13,284 nt of DNA from JBAXHO01 sp037138855 (GTDB taxonomy: Bacteria; Patescibacteriota; Dojkabacteria; B142; OLB20). Position numbers and translations under genes: made by a program. Positions within the stretch are counted from its first letter, which is position 1. The number at the start of each line of letters is the position of its first letter. The notes under the pieces were generated by a model. It had not been told where the DNA came from and did no database searches. It was given only the letters and a program-made list of their open reading frames with translations. The stretch spans positions 1-13,284 of the forward strand of contig JBAXHO010000047.1 of the NCBI GenBank assembly GCA_037138855.1, read 5' to 3'. This document shows positions 6,060 through 13,029 of the stretch, one piece after another.

Positions 6060-9000
6060 ATGTTAAAAAAATTCAGAATTCAGCTTAAGGTTTTATTACT
6101 AAAAATTAAACTTCGGCTTTTTCAAATTGAAGCAAAGTTCCCGGGAATTTTTAAAAAATCACTCTTAGCTGCCTTTTCTGTTTTTTTATTTTTTATTGTT
6201 TTGGTAGGTATCATTATACTCAAACCAAATAAAACAGTTGATCTAAAAATTGCTAATATTTCCAGTAGTAGTGCTACAATCACTTGGACTACTGTAGATC
6301 CCACTTCAGGCCAGGCAATCGTCACTGCTGGCAAGGCTCCTTCATTACTAGACTATATTTTTGGCAAAAAAATTTTGGATGATCGTGATGCTACCGGATT
6401 AGCTATCAAACGCAACACTCATTTCATTACTATTCAGGATCTTGCTCCAGAAACAGCTTACTATATTACCACTGGTAGTTCCAGCTGGAAGACAAATCAA
6501 ACTGGTAATATCAAATTCACTACTCAGGCTGTCGCTGAAAATTTTACAGCACCAGCGCCACTTTATGGCAAAGTTGATCTTCACGAAGCACTTGATACCA
6601 CCAATGATGTGACTGATGCTATTGTTTATCTGACTTCTACTAACGATGCTGGTGATCCAGTCCTGACAGCGACTTTAGTCAACACCGATCAGAATTTTGT
6701 CGTCAACAATCCAGTTACCAGCGATGAGCAAAATACAGTTGTCGATGTAGTTTACCAGGGACAGGTGGCTAGTAAGGAAATCGTTTTGACCCCAGATTTT
6801 CAGGAACTGATCACCGTCGACCGCGTAGCTGATAGTTCATCAATAGGATTGCAGCAGCTGGCGGAGACTGGGGGATCAGGTGGAACAGGGTCAGCTTTTG
6901 ATCATCGTCTCTATGATACTGTAAATAAAACTTGGTATAAATGTGATGCTTTTTTCTTATCTTGTCCTTCAGGAAGAACGCAATGTGGTATTAGTACTTC
7001 AAATATCTCAAATTGCTATAATAATGGATCTCATACATGCTATAAAGAAAGTGATTGTAGTGATCCAACTACTTCAGCATGTACTCCGAAGTCTGGTACT
7101 TCTACAAAAAATTTATTTCAATGGTGTAGTAATGCTTCTTCACCGACAAATACTCCGAAGCCACAACCATCAAACACACTTGTTCCTTCTTCAGTTACCA
7201 AAAAATTTCCTTTTAATTTTAAAACAATTTCTGGAGGTACTATTTGGTGTGCCAGTACTTTAATGAAGTGTCCTGATGATTTGAGTGTTGACTGTGGAAT
7301 ATCGGCGCCAAAAAGTAATCCAGGATCTTGTACAGCGAAGTCGACTGCCGAATGTACTCCTAATTCAAGATGTTCTGGGTCTACTGCCAATGGTTGTAAT
7401 GCTGATCCTCAATATGCATCAACATACACACGTTGGTGTAAAAAAACTCCTAGTCCAACCTATCCACCTACTCCGACAGTTTATTATCCATCTCCCACCC
7501 CAAGCAAAATAGTTAACGGTGACTGTAGTGGTAATGCCAGAAGTGGTTCTGAGTGTAATCAATTTGGCAATCCTGATTTGGGGAATATGTGGTCATGTAA
7601 GAAGAATGTTTCTGGTTTATATAAATGTATTGAAACGCCTTTTCCCAGAACAGATTCTGATAATCCAAGTTGTTTCTTAGATATTGACAAAATATGGAAG
7701 CCTTGTGGTTGTAGTGAGAGTAAGTGTCAAAGCCAATGTGTCAATGGTGAATCACAGCATACTTCGATTTGCGATGGTTGTGGTCAGAAATTTACCTGTA
7801 GCTGTACTGGGGTGACTCCGCAACCTACTACACCAACTAATACACCTCTACCTACTATATGTGATATTGCTGGATGTGGGACACCAACACCAACTTTAAC
7901 TTCGGTTCCAGATAATAAACTTTACAATGTAGATATTGTTTATTCATATGATCCACGTACTAAAAAAGATTTTGATACAGCAACATATAATTTGAGAGTA
8001 ACATACAATACAAAAGATACTCAAAATAATACAATTCAAGCTGTGCATGTTTCAAATATGAAAGAAACTGGAACTGCTCAACCTTGTTATAGTTCTTCAT
8101 CAGTATGTACTAAATTAGCAAGTTTAACTAATGCATACATTAATCCGCAAATGAAAATTAGTTTGTACAAAAATGATACATTATTAGGTTGTTTTTCTAA
8201 TGTTCCAATTAATATTGTTTCTGATCCAAATTCTCCCTCTAATAAAATTGTGAAAATGGTAGATTTACTGAATGATGTTAATTTTGTAAATTGTGATAAT
8301 AAGGTTCAGGTCACTACCACTATAACACCAACTCCAGATATGTCAGATACAGTTCAATTAAATTTAAATATGATTTATGATGCTTCACAAAAAAAATATT
8401 TTAATACAACTAATTATAATTTTAAAGTCAATTATATTAAAAAGAATAGTGATGGAACTACTGTTACAACTGCAATAACGACTCCTTTAAAAAATGGTAA
8501 TTGTACCTCAAATTCTACAAGTTGTTCTCAAAGAATTGTATTACCAAGTTTATTAAAATCAAATAATCCAACAATGACACTCATGGTGAATAATGGAGAT
8601 TTAGCTTGTTACCAAAATAAAACCATTGAAGTGGCTTTTAATCTTTTTCCAGACGGTACAAAAGAAATAAATATGGACGTAAATCTAACTCAGGAAAAAA
8701 GCTTCAATGATTGTAATGATCAGGGACAGTTTATTGATCCTGGACCTTGTAAACAGATAGCTAATGATTTTCAGGGGAATCAAGCAATCAAATCAATAGG
8801 TAATAAGTTTGGATTATCTGTTTTACCTACTTTCTCTTTTGAAGCAACATGTGCTGGTAGAACAGATATTTGTGATTCAAGTCAATCAGGAAAAATTTGT
8901 TGTGCGAATGCTTTAAAAAACATAGTTACTGAAAAACTTCTTTTTCATGAGTTGATGCATAAAAATATGAAAACTTTGGAACCAGTAGCTAGGAGAGAAC

Positions 9001-10967
9001 TGAGAGCAACGATTGGAGAAGATTATTTTTATCCAGCAAATTGTATGGGTAGTGGAAATAAGTTTGTAGGTAAAGATGGTACTACGAGAGATGCTGCAGC
9101 AATTATCAATCCGATTCGTAACGAAATAAAAAGTACTGATTTGTTAGCTTTTGCTAAGGGTAATTCTGAATTAGCGTCTAATCTTGTTACTAAAATAGTA
9201 ACTGGTGGGAAAATCTCAGATGATATTACTTGTAAAGGAATGGAATGGTATAGAGGTCCTGGTACATATCCTAGTTGCTCTATAGGTCAAGCATCATATA
9301 ATAAATTTTCCAGTAGTTTGGGTGCAGTCGTTTTTAACCCCCAAAATATTAAAAATTTCTCTAGTTATGATGTAAAAATAGCTTTGGAGTTTCCCTCTAG
9401 CTTAAATTCCGGGTTGATGTCATATATTCCAATTCAAATCATTGATTTGATACCATCGGATTGTAATGAAAGTGATGCCTATTGTAGAATACCTGTTAAT
9501 TTCAATCTTTCTTCATTTGGGTTGGAAAACTCAATAAATGCTTATGCCTATTTGATAATTAATGGTATTCCTCAGGAACCAAAAAATGTTTTCAAGATTG
9601 ATCTGAATTCATTGACTTTTGATGTGGATTTACGGGGTATTTTAACATCAAATAGTATTTTTAATGATGATAATTTCCCTAGCGAATGTAAGCTCTCGGA
9701 TCAGCTAGTGCTACCTGTTGAAGGAGCTAAAGTTAAGTATAATTGGCAAGATAATAAATATCCTACAATCCAGATTGAAGTACCAGAGAGTACTAACGTA
9801 AAATCTGTTTCTAGCGGAACTGTGATTTATCAAAGAAATATCAAAAATACTACAACCTGGGAACAATGGCAAAAATTAGCATTAAGTTCTCATGATCAGC
9901 TTTTTCCAAAAGAGTATGGCAATATACTGATTATTAATAATGGTTCATTTAATATTATTTATACTAACTTAAAAGAAATTTATGTGGCTGAAGGTGATTG
10001 TATAAATGCTGGTTCAGTAATTGGGCTTTCCGGTAGTACAGGTAAAATTAGTGGTACTGGATTTAACCTGGAAATGCGAAAGCTTACTCCGGAATGTGAT
10101 TTAACAACATGTAATTTAGAAGTTAATCAGGATAATAAAACTCAATGTTTGAGAGAAAAATATTCTAAATCAGGTTGTACTCTAAATCCACAAGAAAAAA
10201 TCATTGGTTTTAATTCTACTACTGCTACCAATATTAATTCTGATTGGGACATGAAATCAAATAATCCGGATGTATTTTCATTAAATACTGGGGTATATAA
10301 TCTCCAACAGAATCAGGTTATTATTACCGAGGAGGGTATCAAATCGTTAGATTTATTTAATGATACAAATAGTAATAAAATTTTTGATGAAGGTGAATCA
10401 ACATTTAAACTCTTTCCCGGTTTTCAGGGAACTAAACTTGAAGTAGTCACAATAAATCCTGGTTGGAATTTAATACCTTTAAATTATTCCAGTTCCTTCT
10501 TTAAATCCAGTGAGGATATCTTATCTTTATTTCAAGCAAATACTAAAGATACCTCACTTGCTTATTATGACAATGGTGAATGGAAGATTCAGGCTTTGAA
10601 AAATGATAATAATACTCTAAGTTTGTTTGGAGCAAGTTTACCAGTAGAAAAAGATTCCGGGATTTTCGTTCGTAGTGAGTCTAACCAAACAGTTAATTTT
10701 ATAAATCAAACAAAAGTGTTTGATGATTATGCATTGTCTCTTGCAACAGGTTGGAATATTTTTACAATACCTGAATCTAGTATATCAGCAAAACAATACA
10801 CAGCATATTCTTTTCTTAATGAATGTTCGACTTTACATAGTAATTGTAGCTTCATTAGTACATACAATAATAAACTTGATAATCCGGTAATTAGAAAAGG
10901 TAGTAATTTATTTGGATTGGATTTTCCTCTATCTAGTGAAAAATTATACATTGTCAAAGTAGAGTAA
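6060..10967 (+). CDS. Giant Cys-rich mosaic surface protein with HExxH motif and degenerate M23-like domain
   Basis: The 1635-aa product has an N-terminal membrane anchor (33-54) and no C-terminal one. Modules in order: Fn3-like domain (57-157); beta domain resembling carboxypeptidase-regulatory/Cna-B folds (165-250); Gly-rich linker (270-278); two related Cys-rich repeats (about 290-360 and 390-462) and further Cys-rich segments to 602, joined by Pro/Thr stalks (361-380, 463-482, 585-615); two related beta modules (618-755 and 762-887); a Cys-containing region with H963-E-L-M-H967, a HExxH zinc-protease signature; a beta region (1085-1200); an M23/lysostaphin-like region (1215-1342) without its metal ligands; an EF-hand-type loop D1435 to E1446; two GWN-type segments (1465-1480, 1560-1572). 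No family name was recognised for the whole. Base composition falls sharply after residue 270. Probably an adhesin or cell-contact protein with possible proteolytic activity. Confidence 0.8.
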   Translation: MLKKFRIQLKVLLLKIKLRLFQIEAKFPGIFKKSLLAAFSVFLFFIVLVGIIILKPNKTVDLKIANISSSSATITWTTVDPTSGQAIVTAGKAPSLLDYIFGKKILDDRDATGLAIKRNTHFITIQDLAPETAYYITTGSSSWKTNQTGNIKFTTQAVAENFTAPAPLYGKVDLHEALDTTNDVTDAIVYLTSTNDAGDPVLTATLVNTDQNFVVNNPVTSDEQNTVVDVVYQGQVASKEIVLTPDFQELITVDRVADSSSIGLQQLAETGGSGGTGSAFDHRLYDTVNKTWYKCDAFFLSCPSGRTQCGISTSNISNCYNNGSHTCYKESDCSDPTTSACTPKSGTSTKNLFQWCSNASSPTNTPKPQPSNTLVPSSVTKKFPFNFKTISGGTIWCASTLMKCPDDLSVDCGISAPKSNPGSCTAKSTAECTPNSRCSGSTANGCNADPQYASTYTRWCKKTPSPTYPPTPTVYYPSPTPSKIVNGDCSGNARSGSECNQFGNPDLGNMWSCKKNVSGLYKCIETPFPRTDSDNPSCFLDIDKIWKPCGCSESKCQSQCVNGESQHTSICDGCGQKFTCSCTGVTPQPTTPTNTPLPTICDIAGCGTPTPTLTSVPDNKLYNVDIVYSYDPRTKKDFDTATYNLRVTYNTKDTQNNTIQAVHVSNMKETGTAQPCYSSSSVCTKLASLTNAYINPQMKISLYKNDTLLGCFSNVPINIVSDPNSPSNKIVKMVDLLNDVNFVNCDNKVQVTTTITPTPDMSDTVQLNLNMIYDASQKKYFNTTNYNFKVNYIKKNSDGTTVTTAITTPLKNGNCTSNSTSCSQRIVLPSLLKSNNPTMTLMVNNGDLACYQNKTIEVAFNLFPDGTKEINMDVNLTQEKSFNDCNDQGQFIDPGPCKQIANDFQGNQAIKSIGNKFGLSVLPTFSFEATCAGRTDICDSSQSGKICCANALKNIVTEKLLFHELMHKNMKTLEPVARRELRATIGEDYFYPANCMGSGNKFVGKDGTTRDAAAIINPIRNEIKSTDLLAFAKGNSELASNLVTKIVTGGKISDDITCKGMEWYRGPGTYPSCSIGQASYNKFSSSLGAVVFNPQNIKNFSSYDVKIALEFPSSLNSGLMSYIPIQIIDLIPSDCNESDAYCRIPVNFNLSSFGLENSINAYAYLIINGIPQEPKNVFKIDLNSLTFDVDLRGILTSNSIFNDDNFPSECKLSDQLVLPVEGAKVKYNWQDNKYPTIQIEVPESTNVKSVSSGTVIYQRNIKNTTTWEQWQKLALSSHDQLFPKEYGNILIINNGSFNIIYTNLKEIYVAEGDCINAGSVIGLSGSTGKISGTGFNLEMRKLTPECDLTTCNLEVNQDNKTQCLREKYSKSGCTLNPQEKIIGFNSTTATNINSDWDMKSNNPDVFSLNTGVYNLQQNQVIITEEGIKSLDLFNDTNSNKIFDEGESTFKLFPGFQGTKLEVVTINPGWNLIPLNYSSSFFKSSEDILSLFQANTKDTSLAYYDNGEWKIQALKNDNNTLSLFGASLPVEKDSGIFVRSESNQTVNFINQTKVFDDYALSLATGWNIFTIPESSISAKQYTAYSFLNECSTLHSNCSFISTYNNKLDNPVIRKGSNLFGLDFPLSSEKLYIVKVE

Positions 10968-10997
10968 AATTTTGAAAATTTAAAGGATAATATCAAA

Positions 10998-11028
10998 AAA
11001 AAACTCCAGCATCTTGCTGGAGTTTTTT
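10998..11028. terminator. Strong bidirectional intrinsic terminator
   Basis: The arm ending in ACTCCAGC (11003-11010), a loop ATCTT, and GCTGGAGT (11016-11023) pair perfectly. Flanking A and T runs extend the stem to 13 bp and give a U-tract in both directions. It lies between convergent genes, 30 bases after the giant protein's stop and 75 bases after the DsbA-like gene's stop, so it can serve both. Confidence 0.92.
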
Positions 11029-11044
11029 AATTCATTTCAATCAA

Positions 11045-11066
11045 AACAAAATTTTTTGTTCACTAC
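11045..11066 (-). repeat. GTAG-headed hairpin on the minus strand
   Basis: On the - strand GTAG (11066-11063) and TG lead into AACAAAA, a two-base loop and TTTTGTT. The head and the GTAGTG-xACAAA start resemble the element at 844-868. The stem is purely A/T apart from one pair, so it is weak. Confidence 0.4.
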
Positions 11067-11077
11067 ATGATATCTGA

Positions 11078-11099
11078 GCGTATTGCAATACGCCCCTAC
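11078..11099 (-). repeat. GTAG-headed palindrome, GCGTATTGCAATACGC core
   Basis: GCGTATTGCAATACGC (11078-11093) is a perfect 16-bp palindrome. Read on the - strand it is preceded by GTAGGGG, as in the AGATCT-core elements. The same core recurs at 12069-12088 in the tandem array. It ends five bases before the DsbA-like gene's stop codon. Confidence 0.75.
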
Positions 11100-11103
11100 G
11101 ATT

Positions 11104-11892
11104 TTATCTCCCCAACTGTTCTTCAATCACCTTCTGAAAATCGGCAAATGTTATTGCACCTGGTACAAGGACACCATCGACAGAGCCATCTGATTTGTAG
11201 GTACCGATAATGAAGCCAGGCGTAACCTGGACACCAGCTGCTGTACCTTCAGTCGTATCTAGTTCGATATCTGATTGGAAGCGTGCTTCTGTATAACATT
11301 TTGTATATTCAGTTAGATCAGTAATACCGGCATCTTTGGCAAGATCTTCAATGGTCGTACCTGATGGTAGACCTTGGCCATTTGCTTGAGTTTTATTGTA
11401 ATAATTTTGGGCAAATGTGAAGAAAGCAGCATTACCTTTTTGACTAGCGACACATTCTGCAGCATTGGCTGCGAGAGATGCTACAGGCTCATGAAAGCTC
11501 AAAGGATAATTCCGGTAGGCAAAAATGGCTTTATCAGTATCTACATAATCGCTGATGATCTGTTCAAAGGTTGCTGAATGAAAGTTTTTACAGAAAGGAC
11601 ATTCGAAATCGCTGAATTCGACAATAGCGATTTTGGCTTTGGATTTGTCACCAAGATAGGGATCATCTTTAGTAACTACTTGAGCTGCGTTGAATGTTGC
11701 AGCAGATGGGGTAGTAGTGGTGGTAGTATTATTGGAATTGCCACTGCCAATCGTGATGTGACTAAAGGCAAAGATCACTGAGATGGAAATCAGAATTCCA
11801 GAGAAGAGAATAGCTGCTGGAATTAAATATGGCTCCAGATTAATTATGTCAAGATTATCTTCTGGAGGAGTTTTAGTTGGGAGATTAGCCAT
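11104..11892 (-). CDS. Membrane-anchored DsbA-like thiol-disulfide oxidoreductase
   Basis: The 262-aa product has a short cytoplasmic tail, one membrane segment (22-45), a Thr-rich linker (52-66) and a DsbA-like thioredoxin-fold domain (about 75-262) outside the membrane. The active site is C98-P-F-C101 in FSDFECPFCKNFH. The cis-Pro loop is VTPG (T224-P225). Typical DsbA features include FAYRNYPLSFHEPV (124-137), where the second strand leads into the helical insertion, and C147 with C199 as a possible structural disulfide. It should form or shuffle disulfides in exported proteins. The nearest obvious client is the Cys-rich 1635-aa protein encoded convergently next door; a VKOR/DsbB-type partner to reoxidise it is not in the window. 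No Shine-Dalgarno precedes the ATG. Whether oxidase or isomerase is not decidable here. Confidence 0.93.
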   Translation of the reverse strand: MANLPTKTPPEDNLDIINLEPYLIPAAILFSGILISISVIFAFSHITIGSGNSNNTTTTTTPSAATFNAAQVVTKDDPYLGDKSKAKIAIVEFSDFECPFCKNFHSATFEQIISDYVDTDKAIFAYRNYPLSFHEPVASLAANAAECVASQKGNAAFFTFAQNYYNKTQANGQGLPSGTTIEDLAKDAGITDLTEYTKCYTEARFQSDIELDTTEGTAAGVQVTPGFIIGTYKSDGSVDGVLVPGAITFADFQKVIEEQLGR

Positions 11893-11907
11893 GATAAAAA
11901 AATAAAA

Positions 11908-11913
11908 ATTATA
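11908..11913 (-). promoter_or_regulatory. Candidate -10 box of the DsbA-like gene
   Basis: The - strand reads TATAAT ending 15 bases before the ATG, implying a leader of roughly 8 bases. A TTGTTA on the - strand lies too far upstream (26 bp) to be a normal -35 box. The arrangement resembles that of the ferredoxin gene. Confidence 0.35.
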
Positions 11914-11998
11914 AATTATTAATGATAAATTAAAATATTTAACAATTCATATTATGAAGCATGACCTGTAAAAAAGGCAAGCATGAAAATATTGCAGA

Positions 11999-12088
11999 GG
12001 TGTATTGCCATACACTCCCGTAACATACAAAAGGTCGTATGGAAATACGCCCCATGTGACATACAAAAGGGCGTATTGCAATACGCCC
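11999..12088 (-). repeat. Tandem array of three palindromic units, 36-bp period
   Basis: Three hairpins are separated by a conserved lead ACATACAAAAGG (12023-12034 and 12059-12070). Hairpin 1 is GGTGTAT-TGCC-ATACACT, hairpin 2 GTCGTAT-GGAA-ATACGCC, hairpin 3 the perfect palindrome GGGCGTATTGCAATACGCCC (12069-12088). A stem pair that is T-A in unit 1 is C-G in unit 3. The array lies between two - strand genes, starting 7 bases beyond the LURP-one gene's stop, and may affect the mRNA end. Confidence 0.75.
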
Positions 12089-12095
12089 ATACACA

Positions 12096-12665
12096 TTATT
12101 TCTGTTTGCCTTCAATGGCAGCGAGTAAGATTGCTGCAGCTAGACCTAAACGACGATCGAGAAGACCTTGTGTGTCTTTGGAAAAGTCGATGTTCAATTT
12201 ATAAACAAAAGGATTGAAATTTTGTTTGAAATCAGCGACATATTGATCACCGATAAAGCCATCATAATTTTGTGGCACGAGGTTGGTAAGCATTCTTCTC
12301 ACTAATGCTAATGCCAAACTATCTTCTTTGACAATGCCTATTTGTTCTTCTTTATTATTAAGAATCATCCATTCATCCTGCAGCATGGATTTCAAACCTT
12401 TTCTACGGAGTGAACCTACCACTTCTCCGGTTTTGGCATCAGTCACGTCATAAGTGGCTCCAAAATCGAGAATATTACGAGCTTGAATTGTGAATAAAGC
12501 ATCAGTTTTAGCCTGGTCAGAGTAGCAAGTCAAAGCCTCTTTCAGCTTAAAACCCTGCTGGTGACAGAAAGCTGCTAAAGTGCCATCTTCATTGTAAATG
12601 TCGAAGTCAGCACCAACTAGCTTGAAAAACTTCTTACGCAGTTGATATTTGGGCGCGGTAAACAT
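12096..12665 (-). CDS. LURP-one-related (Tubby-C-like) family protein
   Basis: The 189-aa product has the pattern of LURP-one-related/scramblase-like Tubby-C-fold proteins. An N-terminal strand (KYQLRKKFFKLVGADFDIYNEDGTLAAF) is followed by repeated beta pairs: LFTIQARN, ATYDVTDAKTGEVVGSLRRKG, MLQDEWMILNNKEEQIGIVKED. A final Ala/Leu-rich helix (about 171-185) is enclosed by the barrel in this fold. The length matches the family. In plants LURP1 relates to defence and in animals the fold includes phospholipid scramblases; the bacterial role is not established, though membrane-lipid or protein binding is suspected. No signal peptide, so cytoplasmic. It lies upstream of the DsbA-like gene on the same strand, with a 203-bp spacer carrying a palindrome array, so co-transcription is uncertain. 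T-rich leader, no Shine-Dalgarno. Confidence 0.82.
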   Translation of the reverse strand: MFTAPKYQLRKKFFKLVGADFDIYNEDGTLAAFCHQQGFKLKEALTCYSDQAKTDALFTIQARNILDFGATYDVTDAKTGEVVGSLRRKGLKSMLQDEWMILNNKEEQIGIVKEDSLALALVRRMLTNLVPQNYDGFIGDQYVADFKQNFNPFVYKLNIDFSKDTQGLLDRRLGLAAAILLAAIEGKQK

Positions 12666-12699
12666 GAAAGGAAAGAATAAAAAATAAAATTAAAGTAAA

Positions 12700-12730
12700 G
12701 TATCAAGTATCAAGTATCATGTATCAAGTA
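12700..12730 (+). repeat. Heptamer tandem repeat array, copy 5
   Basis: The units GTATCAA, GTATCAA, GTATCAT, GTATCAA, GTA lie upstream of the - strand LURP-one gene. Same polarity as the other four arrays. The type B block is absent here. Confidence 0.88.
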
Positions 12731-12743
12731 AAAATGAATGTCC

Positions 12744-12767
12744 GTAGTGTCCAAAAATATTTGGACA
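12744..12767 (+). repeat. GTAG-headed hairpin, TGTCCAAA stem, second copy
   Basis: GTAG, TGTCCAAA, AATA, TTTGGACA: a perfect 8-bp stem. It is identical to 4825-4848 except for the last loop base. As there, it follows a type A heptamer block. Confidence 0.8.
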
Positions 12768-12920
12768 ACTATTATTAATAATTATTTATTTGATATTATC
12801 ATGAAATAGGCATGGTAATGCAAGGAAAATGGTGGGGAAATGGGAAACGTAGTTCGCATTTTGTATATCGCATTTCGGGAGTGCTGTATTGAAAATGGAA
12901 TTTGGAGTGAAATGAAAAAA

Positions 12921-12967
12921 GTTAGAAGTTAAGAGATAATAGTTAGAAGATAAGAATATAGAAATAA
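12921..12967 (-). repeat. Degenerate 7-bp repeat block in a gene-free stretch
   Basis: The + strand reads in sevens as GTTAGAA, GTTAAGA, GATAATA, GTTAGAA, GATAAGA, ATATAGA, AATAAGG. GTTAGAAG with its flank recurs 21 bp apart (12921 and 12942). The complement, TTCTAAC/TTCTATC, matches the repeat before the DedA gene (1073-1086). The surrounding 12768-13029 holds no convincing gene, RNA or terminator. Confidence 0.5.
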
Positions 12968-13029
12968 GGGAATCTAGGTAAAACAATTATTGGTGCGGTA
13001 TTTCAAAATTTTGAATATGTGATGATTGG

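Noticed and set aside
6943..7512. Alternative-frame open stretches inside the giant gene
   Set aside because: They are out-of-frame readings of the Cys-rich repeats; the main frame has conserved Cys spacing and Pro/Thr stalks.
11983..12204. Plus-strand open frames over the palindrome array
   Set aside because: They cross the repeat units and then run antisense to the LURP-one gene; no independent support.
12786..12986. Minus-strand 66-codon open frame
   Set aside because: Low-complexity Tyr/Ser/Leu/Phe-rich product that coincides with the degenerate heptamer block; no leader or family resemblance.
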